64,000 nt of DNA, from NCBI RefSeq assembly GCF_037975245.1, contig NC_092576.1, positions 4,294,001 to 4,358,000 on the forward strand, written 5' to 3'. Origin of the DNA: Apostichopus japonicus (taxonomy: Eukaryota; Echinodermata; Holothuroidea; Aspidochirotida; Stichopodidae). Both the position numbers and the translations under genes were made by a program. Shown here one piece after another: positions 26,201 through 40,115 of the stretch. Below the pieces are notes generated by a model, which worked only from the letters and a program-made list of their open reading frames with translations, was not told the DNA's origin and did no database searches. Position 1 is the stretch's first letter, and each line of letters opens with the position of its first letter.

Positions 26201-29200
26201 GCACCTACAAATCTGTTAAAATTTCGTAGAAAATAACATTGTCACGTCCAACTCCCAACTTAGCAAGAGCTAGGCCGTAAGCCTATTTAATCAGTGAAGC
26301 CAGGATAGTGTTAACATATCAACATTGTTAAAACGTGAAGTGCTCCTAAATCCTAATTTCGTTCCTGTTGTCGGCTACTCCAAAATCCTAAAATTTTATG
26401 GCAACTATATAATTAGTTTTGAATCAATATAATATAGTAACAAGGAATATTATTGCTTCAGAGACTGACATGCACCAGTGCAGTGAAATGCTTACAGTCT
26501 TCAATTTCATGGGGGTGAAAGCCTCATGTGTACCCCTTCTCCCCTCTGGGTCAGACATTGGGCCAAGATTGGGGTTGATATATTGGAGTCCAAGGAGTCA
26601 AAGGACACTAGCATATTATCATATTCAGGTTTACTAACTGCTCTTTTCCACTTTAAAACAGACCTTCAACATCAGGAAGTAAAGAGAAAAGAAAGGCTCA
26701 GCACAAGTTACCTGTGCTTCACAAAAAGAGGAAGAGTAATAAGGATCAGCCAGTTGTCAGCCCTTTAGAATTCATCAAGAAGGAAGTCAATGCAGCATTC
26801 TTAGGTGAGAACCCTTAGAAGCTGTCAGGTACGGTAGCAGTACAATATACTGCCTCAGGAATTGGAACTGTTGTGGTTTTAGAACAGGGGGCCCCTACTA
26901 GCCAGATTGAGCATGCCAGACAATCTAATCTGGCCCACCAAAAAACAAAGGGAAAAAAAACCCAAACTTTTTGGTTCACCAATTTACTGAACAAAAAAAA
27001 AAATTGAAGAGAATTTGAATAAGCGTTAATTTTCAACACGAAAAAACATTGATCAAAGTTTGTCATAGATGCTAAAACAATCATCTTCCATTTTCAGCAA
27101 TCTATTTTTGGCCTTTTGTTAGTCAAAATTTCTTCCTGTGGCTTCCATGGTGGGCCCGCATACTGTATGAGTAATATTCAGCAGCCCACAACTAAACGGA
27201 CAGTAGGCAGCTGTTAAATTCATTTTACACCAGTTCCTGTGCAGTGTCCTTCATACTGAGCCATCTGTATGCCTCCAGCTACTGCATGCCCATTAAGAAC
27301 TGCCTCAACTGTTGACTTTTCACCAGAAATTTACAACATCAATAGAAGTATCAGTTTTTATTTGAGTGTTATCGGGGAGGGGTCAGAACCCCATTAATAA
27401 TGTGTTCATTAATTGAACATTGCTTCTCAACATACTTTAACAATCATTATAGTCACTGTGTACATTTGGTTTGAATAGTATTTTTAGCTTTACAAAGTTT
27501 ACGGAAAACCTTTTGCATACCTACAGTGTGGCATTTCCCTGTCAGTTGATGTTAGCTTTGCAGAAATTTACTTACCATTGTTTTTACTTCTCCACAGGTG
27601 TTGCAAATATTGACATAGAAAATCTAGAAGTTGGTTGGAAGTTGAGAGAAGTGAATGTGTAATTTCTCACCAAACTAAAAGAGGCTATGTTAGATTTTAA
27701 CAACCACAATATCAACCACTGACTGTTATAGCAACAACTTTGGAAAACTTGGAGAATTTTTCAGAACCCACGGTGAGTAATCAGCACTTGATTATAAAGT
27801 GATTTTTATAATGGAGTGCTTCATAATTGTTTATCAAAAACCATGCAGCAGTTACTGCTTGTGTGTGCATATGTGAGAGAGAGATGCCTTAGCTCAAATT
27901 TTGAAAACTTTGATAATTCAACAAGTGCAATATGCATGAAGTTCATACTTGGTAGAAAGCTACCCCTTAGCAAATTCTCAGCTGCAATTGTTATTTAATT
28001 GCCAGTGGTCAACCGTAAAAAACCCTATAAATGACCTTACTGAAGTAAAGGTTAAGTGAAATTAGTATGCTTATCCCTCAACCGAGTTCTTACCACTTGC
28101 TGTTACTTAGTACGTCAAAAATTGTTTGAGGTCCACACCACCTAAAAATCTGAAACTTTGTTAACAGGTTATCTCACCATGTACAGCTTACATAAAGTTC
28201 ACACTTTGAACAATTAGAAGAATGTATTCGGTATCTACCACCTTAGTAAATTCTTCACTGTTATTGCTTTGGGAGGGGCCAAAGGTCATATGAGATAACC
28301 AATGGTCTAAACCTGAAAACTTTGTGAATGAGCTAACCCAAAGAATAAAGCTACATAGAATGTCAAATTTGTTCCTCTGATTGAATACTTGCCATCTATA
28401 ATGTTAACTTTTTTTTAGGTCAAATGTCATTTGAGGTCAATTTTAGTTAAATTCTGAAGACATATCTCACTAAGTACAGCTTGCATGAAGTTAATGCTCA
28501 GTATGAAGACACTCTTAGTAAATACTCAGCTGATAGTGTGTTGGGAGAAGTCAAGGTCATTTGAAGTCACTAGCAGGGTTTTCGTTAGTAGCCGGGACCC
28601 GGGGCAAATGACTCGCTTACTGCACGTACAGGACCCGGCTACTTTGCAACGCTCAGTAAAAAAAAAAAAAAAATTTAAATTAAAAAAAAAAATTAGACGA
28701 AAAAAATCGAGAGAAATAAATACTATATAAATACTAAATTCTATCACAGACCTAGTTGGGTATTTTTTGGCAGTAAAATCCTACTCACTTTGTAGGTACC
28801 GTAGACCTATTATCATTTTGTTATGATGGCACTTCATTTAATGCAGCAAGTGCGTCACACCCTTGCTAAGTTCGGTTCAGTGGCATAGCTACCTCCCTAG
28901 GCTCCATGACCCGAGTGTTAATAAAAAAATTCAGGAGAAAAAAAGAAAAATAGGACAGAAGAAAGGGGTGATTGGGAGGGGGCAATATCATTGACCAAAC
29001 AACTGTATATTGCACCATTTTGCATCTAGAGACTTTTTAAATTGCAATTTTCCGGCAAAGGGGAGGGGGAGGGTTAGACCCCTCCCCCATGTCCGCGTAC
29101 AGACAGTCCCGCCTACTTTTCAACTTGACCCATCTACTTCATTTCTCAACAAAAACCCTGTTTTAGTGGTCAACAACTGACAACTTTTCTAGCTGAAGAA

Positions 29201-32200
29201 GTGAAGTTTTGGTAAATTTCAAATTTGATAGGAATTAAGCATTTGTCTTCTATTTTTTTGGCTGTTTCGGTCAAGGTCACTCAAGGTCAGTTAATTTCAG
29301 TCTGAAAAACTTCTTAAACATGGTACCTCACCATGCACATGGCAATATTAGCCCTAGACAAGAAGAACAACATGAACAGATCTTTTACTTGACATGTGGA
29401 TTCCTACACACATCATAATATTAAAAACCTTTGAAAACATGATAACTCAGGGTTGTCCACACCATATCTTTGAGTACACATTTAGTTCTCCTTTGCTAAT
29501 AGTTGCAAGAGATTTTTTTTTCATTTCACTGTGGATCCCATGTACTCAGTAGAACTCTCCCCTCCAATGCCCTACAATAACAATAGGCAAAGGAATCACT
29601 AAGCCCTGTGGCTTTCTGTTTGCATGTCAATTACACCTGATCTTTGAGGACAAAAGTCTGACATTACGCTACTTTGACTTAAGTTACTGATATATTCATT
29701 TTCACATTTTGTAACAAATTTTTCTTTCAGGCAAATGGATACCATTATGAAGTTATTGGTGGCATCCACAATCCAGACAAGAATGTAAAGATACAAAACT
29801 TTGGTTAGCAAACAAGCACATCAAAATAGGGGAAACCAGGCATCAGATGAGCATTGAGGTAAAGGTGACTACTATGAATGTTGTTTTTGGTTCCTTGCTT
29901 TAGCAAAAGGAACCTATGCAGTCAGGTTGGCGTGTGTGTGTGGGTGCGTGTGTCTGTGTGTGTGTGCATCTGTGACGCTTGCTTGGGTACGCTCTATCTC
30001 AATAAGGGAAAGTTGGATTGATGCCAAACTTGGACTATAGATCCGCCATATGGAGAAGGTGTGCCCTATTGTTTTTGGTGCCCACAAAGGTCACCAAAGG
30101 TCAGTTATGGTCAAAAAACCGAAAATATTAAACCTGCAATAACTCCCAGTGCCAATGTGTGACAAGATTGATATTGTGGGACAAGTTGTGAACTGGTTAG
30201 GGGAGCATTTCAAACTTAACGGTCATGTGATCCGAGGTCACCAAAGGTCAATTAATGATAAAAAACTAGTATTTTTGTGATAACTTGAAAACAAAATGTC
30301 CGTTAGGGTTGGGAGTTGCTTCAATGTTATCCTTTTGTTGACCCGCATCTGGGTGACCCTTGACCTCAATTTGACCTCTGGTGACCTTTACATGTTTTTG
30401 GGGATTTTTACAGTTTTGATGCTATTTTCAGATGTCAAAGGTACCTTCTGATCATAAATGTCATCAGGTTGACCCCGTGTGACCTTTATATGCGAGGTTA
30501 TATGGGGTCAAAGTTTTTCGGTCGGAGTTAGGATGGTTGTACAGACTTGTCGTTTTGTTTTTTGGAATCAGGAGATTAAACTACACCTGAAACCAAGGTC
30601 AAAAGGTCAAAGGTCACATTAGAAAAAATGTGCTTATTTTGGGAGGAAACGAGCAAAAAAGAAAATGTTTGGTTTTGATGCTAGATTTGGATCTCAAAGG
30701 TACCTTCCGATCAAAAATGTCAATTGGTTGACACCCGTGTGACCTTCGTGTGCGAAGTTATACGAGGTCAAAGTTAATTTTCAGACATTTAATGCAATAA
30801 CTCCCAGTTCCAAGGTGTGACATGGTTGATATTTTTGGACAAGTTGCAAATGGTATAGGGGAATATTTTCAAACTTAACGGTCATGTGATACGAGGTCAC
30901 CAAAGGTCAATTAATGTTAAAAAACTAGTATTTTGGGGATAGCAAATGGGCAAAGAAAAAAATGTTTGAATTTGTATAGTTTGATGCTCTAATTTAGGTC
31001 TCATCAATCAAAAATGTCAATAAGTTGACCCAAGGTGACCTTTGTATGTTAAGTTATATGAGGTCAAAGTTAATTTTCAGACATTTAGTGTAATAACTCC
31101 CAGTACCAAGGTGTTACACAGTTGATATTTTGAGACAAGTTGCAAATGGTATAGGGGAATATTTTCAAACTTAATGGTCATGTGATCCGAGGTCACCAAA
31201 GGTCAATTAATGATAAAAAAGTAGTATTTTTGCGATAACTTGAAAACAAATTGTCCGTTAGGGTTGGGAGTTGCTTCAATGTAATCCAATTGTCGACCCG
31301 CATCTGGGTGACCCTTGACCTCAATTTGACCTCTGGTGACCTTTTCGTGTTTTGTGGATTTTTACAGTTTCGATGCTATTTTCAGATGTTAAAGGTACCT
31401 TCTGATCATAAATGTCAATGGGTTGACCCCCGTGTGACCTTCGTGTGCGAAGTTATATGAGGTCAAAGTTAATTTTCAGACATTTAATGCAATAACTCCC
31501 AGTGCCAAGGTGTTACAAGGTTGATTTTTTTGGACAAGTTGCAAATGGTATAGGGGAATATTTTCAAACTTAATGGTCATGTGATCCAACGTCACCAAAG
31601 GTCAGCTAATGTTAAAAAACTAGTATTTTTGGGGGGGGGGGAGAAAATGGGCAAAGAAAAAATGTTTGAATTTTTACAGTCATGCTCTATTTAGGTCTCA
31701 CCGATCAAAAATGTCAATTGGTTGACCTCCGGGTGACCTTTGTGTGTGAAGTTATGTATACAAGTTCAAAGTTAATTTTTTGACATTTAATGCAATTAAA
31801 TCTCAATGCCAAGGTGTGAAATGGTTGATATTTTGGGACAAGTTGTGAATGGGGTGGTGGAACATTTTAAAACTTAAAGGTCATGTCATCTGAGGTCACC
31901 AATGTTATCATATCTGTTGACACGCTTGTAGGTCTCTTATATTTGTTACATTTCCGACGCCATATTTAGATCTCAAAAGTGTCTTTTGATCAAAAATCTG
32001 ATCACATTTTGTGATCACAAAAGTGTTGTCTATAGTGTTGGTTACTTTATGGGAACATGTAGGACCACAATTACTTGGACTATTTGAGCTCAATCTTGCT
32101 TGATAATATTATGTGTATTGTCATATACCCCAAGCAAGGAACCACAGTGCCCTTGGGCTCTTGTTATAGAAGAATTTCTGCCGAGCAGTTATTCATCTCA

Positions 32201-35200
32201 TTCCTCCATATTGTATATTCAGGTTGCAATGACCTATGCATTAAGACATTGAAAGTGTGTATGAAAAGTCCTTGTCTACACATAACACATAACTTTGTGT
32301 TGTGCACACAGAATCGCTCTCTTACAGTATGTGAATTTTCAAATAATTGTTATCTAATCACTCTCATAGGGAGGATTAGGTACAATATTGTAGTTCCTTT
32401 GCCAGTTGGACCATTAACAGTATTACGCAACAGTTGTTAGTTTTCCCAATAGGGGTCATTCATTGTGGGGTATTGCATGGTCACCGGAAGTGTTTGACTG
32501 AGGGAGGGGTAAAAGTTGTCTGTGTGGGGTGTCCAATTTTATGTCAAACAGACCTCTTAAATGGCTGTGTTGATTTTCTTAAAACTTGGTATGAAGGTGT
32601 TTTAGGGTTAAAGTCTATGTCTAGCAGACCCCCCAGAAACATAGGTCACATGTCACATCAAATTAAATTCAATGTTTTAATTCAATATTACTCCAAGGGG
32701 ACACATTACATTCAAATGGAATCTTCACTTGTATAATGGGAACAACATGTAGGCTACTAATACAGGCAGACATGTGACCTCTGTCATAGTATTAATCAGA
32801 TTGTAGAGGACAGCAGAGTGATAGCACTGCAATCATATGACAGTATAGTCCTGCTAACTTATCATATCAAAAAAAAACATTTGCAGTCTTTGTTCATTTG
32901 TTTTTTTACTATCAATGCAACAGATAAAAAATAAATAAAATGGTTAGACTGTCAGTGTAGAATAAAGTTTTATTTCTCTCTTTTTTTCTGAAGATGACAC
33001 AGAAATGCTCACACTGAGTCTGTTTGGTCTGGCCATTGCGTTCAAGAGGAAAACCATTGCAAGGAAACTTTGATGGGATGATGGCACAGAACTTACTGTG
33101 CCTATTGTTGCTAGGGATGATCCTAGATCACAGAGGATGAAAAAAATGTGTATAGCACTGATTAAAAGAAGCGTATTGAGTTTGGTGAAGGTCAAAGGTC
33201 ATTTGGGGACAACAGGGAGGTTAATTGTCTTGTAGGGTATATGTGTTCATCTTTAGGAAGTGGCAACACTGGAACAGCCACATGGTCTTCTACTCTGCAA
33301 ATCCTAAAATGCTTGTTTTAAGTGTAATGGAAATAAAAAGGGGGGGGGGGTGGGAGGGTTGGGTAAGGTTACAGTGACTTCTCTTATTATTGTACTTTTT
33401 TGGTATAAAATTATTAGTAGGGGTATCAGTATGCCCATTAGAGCAATCTGAGGGTCTGAATAGTACATCCTTCAGAACTGCATTGTAAGCCACTTATTGT
33501 TGTTATTAATGATGTAATTTCTTATTGCTAAATGACACTCCGAGCAGTAGGGGGTGTATCGGTACGGACTTCAGAACTGCATTCTTAGCCACCTAATGGT
33601 GTTATTATGTTATTTCAGAACTAATGGTGTAACTTCTTGGTGCTAAATGACACTCCAACCATTAGCGGGGCGTTTTGGTACACCTCTCAGAACTGTTTTG
33701 CAAGCCACTAAATTTTGTCACTTCTTGGTGCTAAATGACACTCCAACCAGTAGCGGGGCGTATTGGTACGCCCCTCAGAACTGTATTGTAAGCCACTAAA
33801 TGTTGTTACTTCTTGGTGCTAAATGACACTCCAATCAGTAGCGGGGCGTATTGGTACGCCCCTTAGAACTGTATTGCAAGCCACTTAATTTTGTTACTTC
33901 TTGGTGCTAAATGACACTCCAACCAGTATCGGGGCGTATTGGTACGCCCCTTAGAACAACTGTATTGCAAGCCACTAAATTTTGTAACTTCTTGTTGCTA
34001 AATGACACTCCAACCAATAGTGGGGCGTATTGATACGCCCCTCAGAACTGTATTGTAAGCCACTAAATTTTGTAACTTCTTGTTGCTAAATGACACTCCA
34101 ACCAATAGTGGGGCGTATTGATACGCCCCTCAGAACTGTATTGTAAGCCACTAAATGTTGTTACTTCTTGGTGCTAAATGACACTCCAATCAGTAGCGGG
34201 GCGTATTGGTACGCCCCTTAGAACTGTATTGTAAGCCACTACAGTAAATGTTGGTACTTCTTGGAACTAAATGACACTCCAACCATTAGCGGGGCGTATT
34301 GGTACGCCCCTTAGAACTGTATTGCAAGCCACTAAATTTTGTTACTTCTTTGTGCTAAATGACACTCCAACCAGAAGCAGGGCGTATTGGTAGGCCCCTT
34401 AATGGTGTTACTTCTTTGTGCTAAATGACACTCCAACCAGTAGCGGGGCGTATTGGTACGCCCCTCAGAACTGTATTGCAAGCCACTAAATGTTGTTACT
34501 TCTTGGTGCTAAATGACACTCCAACCAGTAGCGGGGCGTATTGGTACGCCCCTCAGAACTGTATTGTAAGCCACTAAATTTTGTCACTTCTTGGTGCTAA
34601 ATGACACTCCAACCAGTAGCGGGGCGTATTGGTACGCCCCTCAGAACTGTATTGTAAGCCATTAAATGTTGTTACTTCTTGGTGCTAAATGACACTCCAA
34701 TCAGTAGCGGGGCGTATTGGTACGCCCCTTAGAACTGTATTGTAAGCCACTAAATGTTGGTACTTCTTTGTGCTAAATGACACTCCAACCATTAGCGGGG
34801 CGTATTGGTACGCCCCTTAGAACTGTATTGCAAGCCACTTAATTTTGTTACTTCTTGGTGCTAAATGACACTCCAACCAGAAGCGGGGCGTATTGGTACG
34901 CCCCTTAATGGTGTTACTTCTTTGTGCTAAATGACACTCCAACCAGTAGCGGGGCGTATTGGTACGCCCCTTAGAACAACTGTATTGCAAGCCACTAAAT
35001 TTTGTAACTTCTTGTTGCTAAATGACACTCCAACCAATAGTGGGGCGTATTGATACGCCCCTCAGAACTGTATTGTAAGCCACTAAATGTTGTTACTTCT
35101 TGGTGCTAAATGACACTCCAATCAGTAGCGGGGCGTTTTGGTACGCCCCTTAGAACTGTATTGTAAGCCACTAAATGTTGGTACTTCTTGGAACTAAATG

Positions 35201-37918
35201 ACACTCCAACCATTAGCGGGGCGTATTGGTACGCCCCTTAGAACTGTATTGCAAGCCACTAAATTTTGTTACTTCTTTGTGCTAAATGACACTCCAACCA
35301 GAAGCGGGGCGTATTGGTACGCCCCTTAATAGTGTTACTTCTTTGTGCTAAATGACACTCCAACCAGTAGCGGGGCGTATTGGTACGCCCCTTAGAACTG
35401 TATTGCAAGCCACTAAATTTTGTAACTTCTTGTTGCTAAATGACACTCCAACCAGTAGCGGGGCGTATTGGTACGCCCCTCAGAACTGTATTGTAAGCCA
35501 TTAATGGTGTTTCTTCTTGGTGCTAAATGACACTCCCTTGCAGTTGTGGGGTGTATTTGTTTCACTGATTCACTTTTGTACAGGGACAAGAGGTATTTTT
35601 CTTCCTTTTAATTCATGTAAGAAATTAACGTACTAAATTTCAGTTTATGGTCATGTAGATAAAATATAACATGAAATACATAAGTTGGTACAAACAAAGA
35701 ATAATTTTCTCTTTGTGTTATTTTTTGTCTCAAATTTATGTATCTGCAGTATGATTACAATGCATTTGCCTTTTTAACTCACATTTTGAAGGTTTAAAGA
35801 CAATGACAGTCATAGCGTAGATGTTTCCCTTGTATATACCATATTTTTATACCCGGATGCAAACGTCATTAAAAGCAATATCATTTCTGGTAAATTTATC
35901 AATGTTGAACAGAAAGTTTTTTTTTTCTTGGATAAAAGTCAGGTTTAAATAGTTCCTAGAAACCCTAAATGTTTCCTAGCCTCTTTTACTTACCCAGGCC
36001 TTGTAAGTTGCATATAAACATGTCTTTGTATTGAGATCTCATTTTTTAGAAACTTACTCTTCCAAAAGAATGGGGTATATTAGAAAAATTGTGTTCAGTA
36101 AAATCATTTTGTAGGGGAAAAATAGGACTTAATGTTACTTTATAAGCTCTGGTTTATTAATTTTTTAACACTAGTAATTGAATGTATAAAAGCACGTTAC
36201 GGCATTCTGATGGTAGCCGTAGCCTTTATATACTGATGGGAATCCATATGGGGAATTAAGTGTATATTAATTGTTAGGTATGTGCTATCATTAGTTGTTT
36301 TTCATGTCACCTTCTGGGACATAATATGGTGTGGGATGGGGAAATGAACTCAGTAAACGGGCCGTTAAGGGGACTGGGGAGGCCGCGGCGCCCTCTAGTT
36401 ATTATATTAACAACGCCCTGTATTGCCCTGCACATTAATCATACATGCGGCGTTCCCTCTTTCGTAAGATAGCCTCGAAGTTCGCTAATCATTTAGTTAG
36501 TCAGTTCTTCCTTTACTAGCAGAAAACTACATTTATATTTAAATCAACAACAACAATTCCTACTTTTCGTTTCAGCAAAATCTCAAGAGTTTTTACCATT
36601 AGTTTACACCATCTCTCATTACCCGGAAGGCGATCGTTCTTCGACCGGTTACATTTACGCCATCGATAGGTTAGACTTCGGTGGTGAATTACAAGTCACA
36701 AAAGACGACAAAGATCTATCCAGTGTTGCCGTTGAGACTGGTCAAATTATTGCTGATGGAGTCAACTTTGGAGTTTATTTCCGTTTACGTGCACAAGAGC
36801 GATATGGTGCATACAAAGGAACATATACTTATGAAGATTTTGTTTTCATCACTCACACATTTTTGAAACCAAAATCAGGTTAGTTAAAAGAAACCCATAC
36901 CGTTTCAAGAGTGTTATCTTGAATTTATACATTAATCGTAAGGAAATGTATTCCATTGATCGATTAATCTTCCTTTTTTGTCTGTTAATGATTTAAGCCA
37001 TGTTTAACTCTTATAACAATTGAACCGAAATACGTATGGTCGTTTACGCAGAGAAAATAACTTTTTTCTTTTTTTTTAAACAAAACAGATATTCTGAACA
37101 CAAGGGGTGTATATACAGTCCATATTTATCCTGAATCACTGACTTCTGACAAATTAAAGGAGGAAATACAGATTGGCGTTGGATGGTCTCCAGGTTGTAG
37201 TAGGATTATTTGGTGGAAAGGAAAGAAGCGAAATATTAACACCGGACCTAAACTTACCCTGAAATCTGTCCAGGATGCTGGTCTCTATACCATAGGGAGA
37301 CCAAAACGAGTGAAAAGAGGATGGTTTGTCCAAATCCTGGTAACTGCTTCACGTAAGTTCATCTACGCTTCACATGTTCAGGTATAACAATGAATACAAC
37401 TTTGTTATAAACAACGAACAGACCGTCTGTGGATCTAATGTGTTAGAATTGTAGGATGACAGAAAGATAAAGATTGAAACTGGTTAACATAGCACTTGAT
37501 TTGACTCCATTTGATTTAACTATATGATATAAATATGATATATATAATTTATATATATATATATATATTCACATGTTTGCAACAACAATATAAATTAACT
37601 AATTGTGCTACAATAACTTAAAATATATAAACGAAGTTTAAGATAATCAAGTACACAAAAGTGAACACAAAAATGTAAGAAATGTAAATAATTACAACGA
37701 CAAAAGTGTGTTAAAAAACGAAACTAATAAAACGGTTATTATTTCATTGTAATACATTTTGCCCAATCATAGAAGTTTGCTGTGGTTTTAAGTGGCGCAA
37801 GCTACCATAAATTTCGATTGATCATGTAATTGTCAAGACCTTCAGAGTTACAACAAGTGAGGAAAAGTTGCCTTTAAAATTAACTTGAATATATTAATAC
37901 ATAATTCTAGACAAATGG

Positions 37919-37956
<38 letters not shown>

Positions 37957-38089
37957 CCTCTCGACATAAAATCAGTGTCCATGGCCTAGTTGGTTAGGGT
38001 GTCCGCGTACAAAGCGGAAGGCCCCGGTTCGAATCCCGGTGGAGGCTGGACGTTTTATCACTGTTCTTGATTTTTAAACTCATTACGAT

Positions 38090-38157
<68 letters not shown>

Positions 38158-40053
38158 TTGTTGGTTCTATATTCATCATCGTTTACTTAAATTACCTCCT
38201 ATGTCATAAAAGCCTTAATTACAATCGCCGATAATGGAATTTCTTAAATTAAAAATTGCACAAATGATGCACACCCCACGAGGTAAGTAATGCCGTCAAG
38301 TTATAACGAAGCACGAATTACGTAATATGCAATATGAAATATATAGTGATCTCATAAACACTTCAAATATATCATACGTCGCATTGCTAACCAAACTAAT
38401 TGTACACCAAATGCCACATCAAATATTCCCCTCTGTGAAAACAATCAGTAAATGCATTTTAAGGCTTGCACGTTACATGTGCAAATCATTTGTCAAACCG
38501 CCGGAACCGCCTATTGCCTCCGGAATATGTTCTCAGGTGAACTAGGTTGCGGAAAATTGTATTAATTTCTTTGCAGATTGTCCAGAAAATTACTTTTATG
38601 ATATTCTCGACACCGAAGCCTGCAGGAAAAGTACCAACGTATGCCAGAACGGTGGTGTCCAGCATGGCACTTTAAATGCATGCAATTGTCCTCCTTTCTT
38701 TGTTGGTTTGTTTTGCGAATGTGGTGAGTTAAATCTTCATCTTAACAAATTTTGAAAACATTCAATACAAAGTAAGAACTTGTTATTATATTCTTCTTTA
38801 TGATCAGTATCATAGAGATCCGGTTACATGCATGGTTTAAGAATATATATACACACGATACATAAAATAACAAATTTTAGAAAAAAAGAAAAATCATTGA
38901 TGTTACGGTCAGCTTCAACGTTAAAAAATGACATATATAACTTTCTTTTTGAAATAATATATTTTTTATCTATGTTTGATATATGCAGTTAAATTGTCGC
39001 TGACAATTATCAAACACAACGGTTAATCTATCTACTGATGAATGATCTTATATTAAGTATCTTTTTTTCAGACATTCTCATTTTTCGATCTCGCATGACA
39101 TTCGACCTCACTAAACTAAGATTCGTATTTGATATAGGGCGTCTACATGCTGTATAAGAAATAACCATTTGACTCTTTCAGACATTGAGCTTCGGTGATG
39201 ACCTTTGACCTCCAATACAAATAACTACAATTTTCCTTTTAATATGTAGCGTTTATATATTAATTAATATGAGCTAACGCTTGAACTGATTCATCCTCCT
39301 TACAATTTTCAGCCTTTGACTTTTGATGGCATCTATTGATATTTTACTTTGAACAAACCAAAACATATCGTTTATTCCATACTAAACATCCGCAAACAAC
39401 TGCGAGGTATATATATATTATTCCTTCTTGTTTACCATCAAGGTGTTACACACAAACCACCAGATTCACAAACACAAATACATTTACGACCGACTATACG
39501 TTTTCTGTTGGCTTTGAAACAAAGGCGAGGAAAACTAAAGTAACGTATTACCGAATAATAAGTTCTGACGTTTGCTGTGTGCTCTTTATATTATGATAAT
39601 TCATAATGGTATCCTTTATAACTTTATTTGGGACATATTCTGAGTATTAAATATCAGGTGTAAGATATGTGATGCAGTTTTGTTATATTTGTGTGGTCCA
39701 GTATGCTGTCTACATAACATTGTAGATTGGACCTTTCCTCCGTAACGGTGAATAATATGTAAGATATGAAATCTAAAAGCAAAAAATCACAAACCGCATT
39801 TCTTTAGTTTATGACATGTTTTGTTTTTTTTTCATTTTCTAATACAAATTATATTTTTGTCACCTTTCTAGCTGTCTCTGATATTAATGAACAGTTTTTT
39901 TTGGGAATTTCTCTCGGACGGATTGTGACATGTGGAGATCTACCAGGTGGTAATCCAAAATGCAAAGGATATTTGATATGCGGTGAAGACAGCTATGGCT
40001 GCCGTTGTGCACCTGGTTGGCGGGGCAATGCATGTGACAGAGGTTTGTAACAG

Positions 40054-40115
<62 letters not shown>

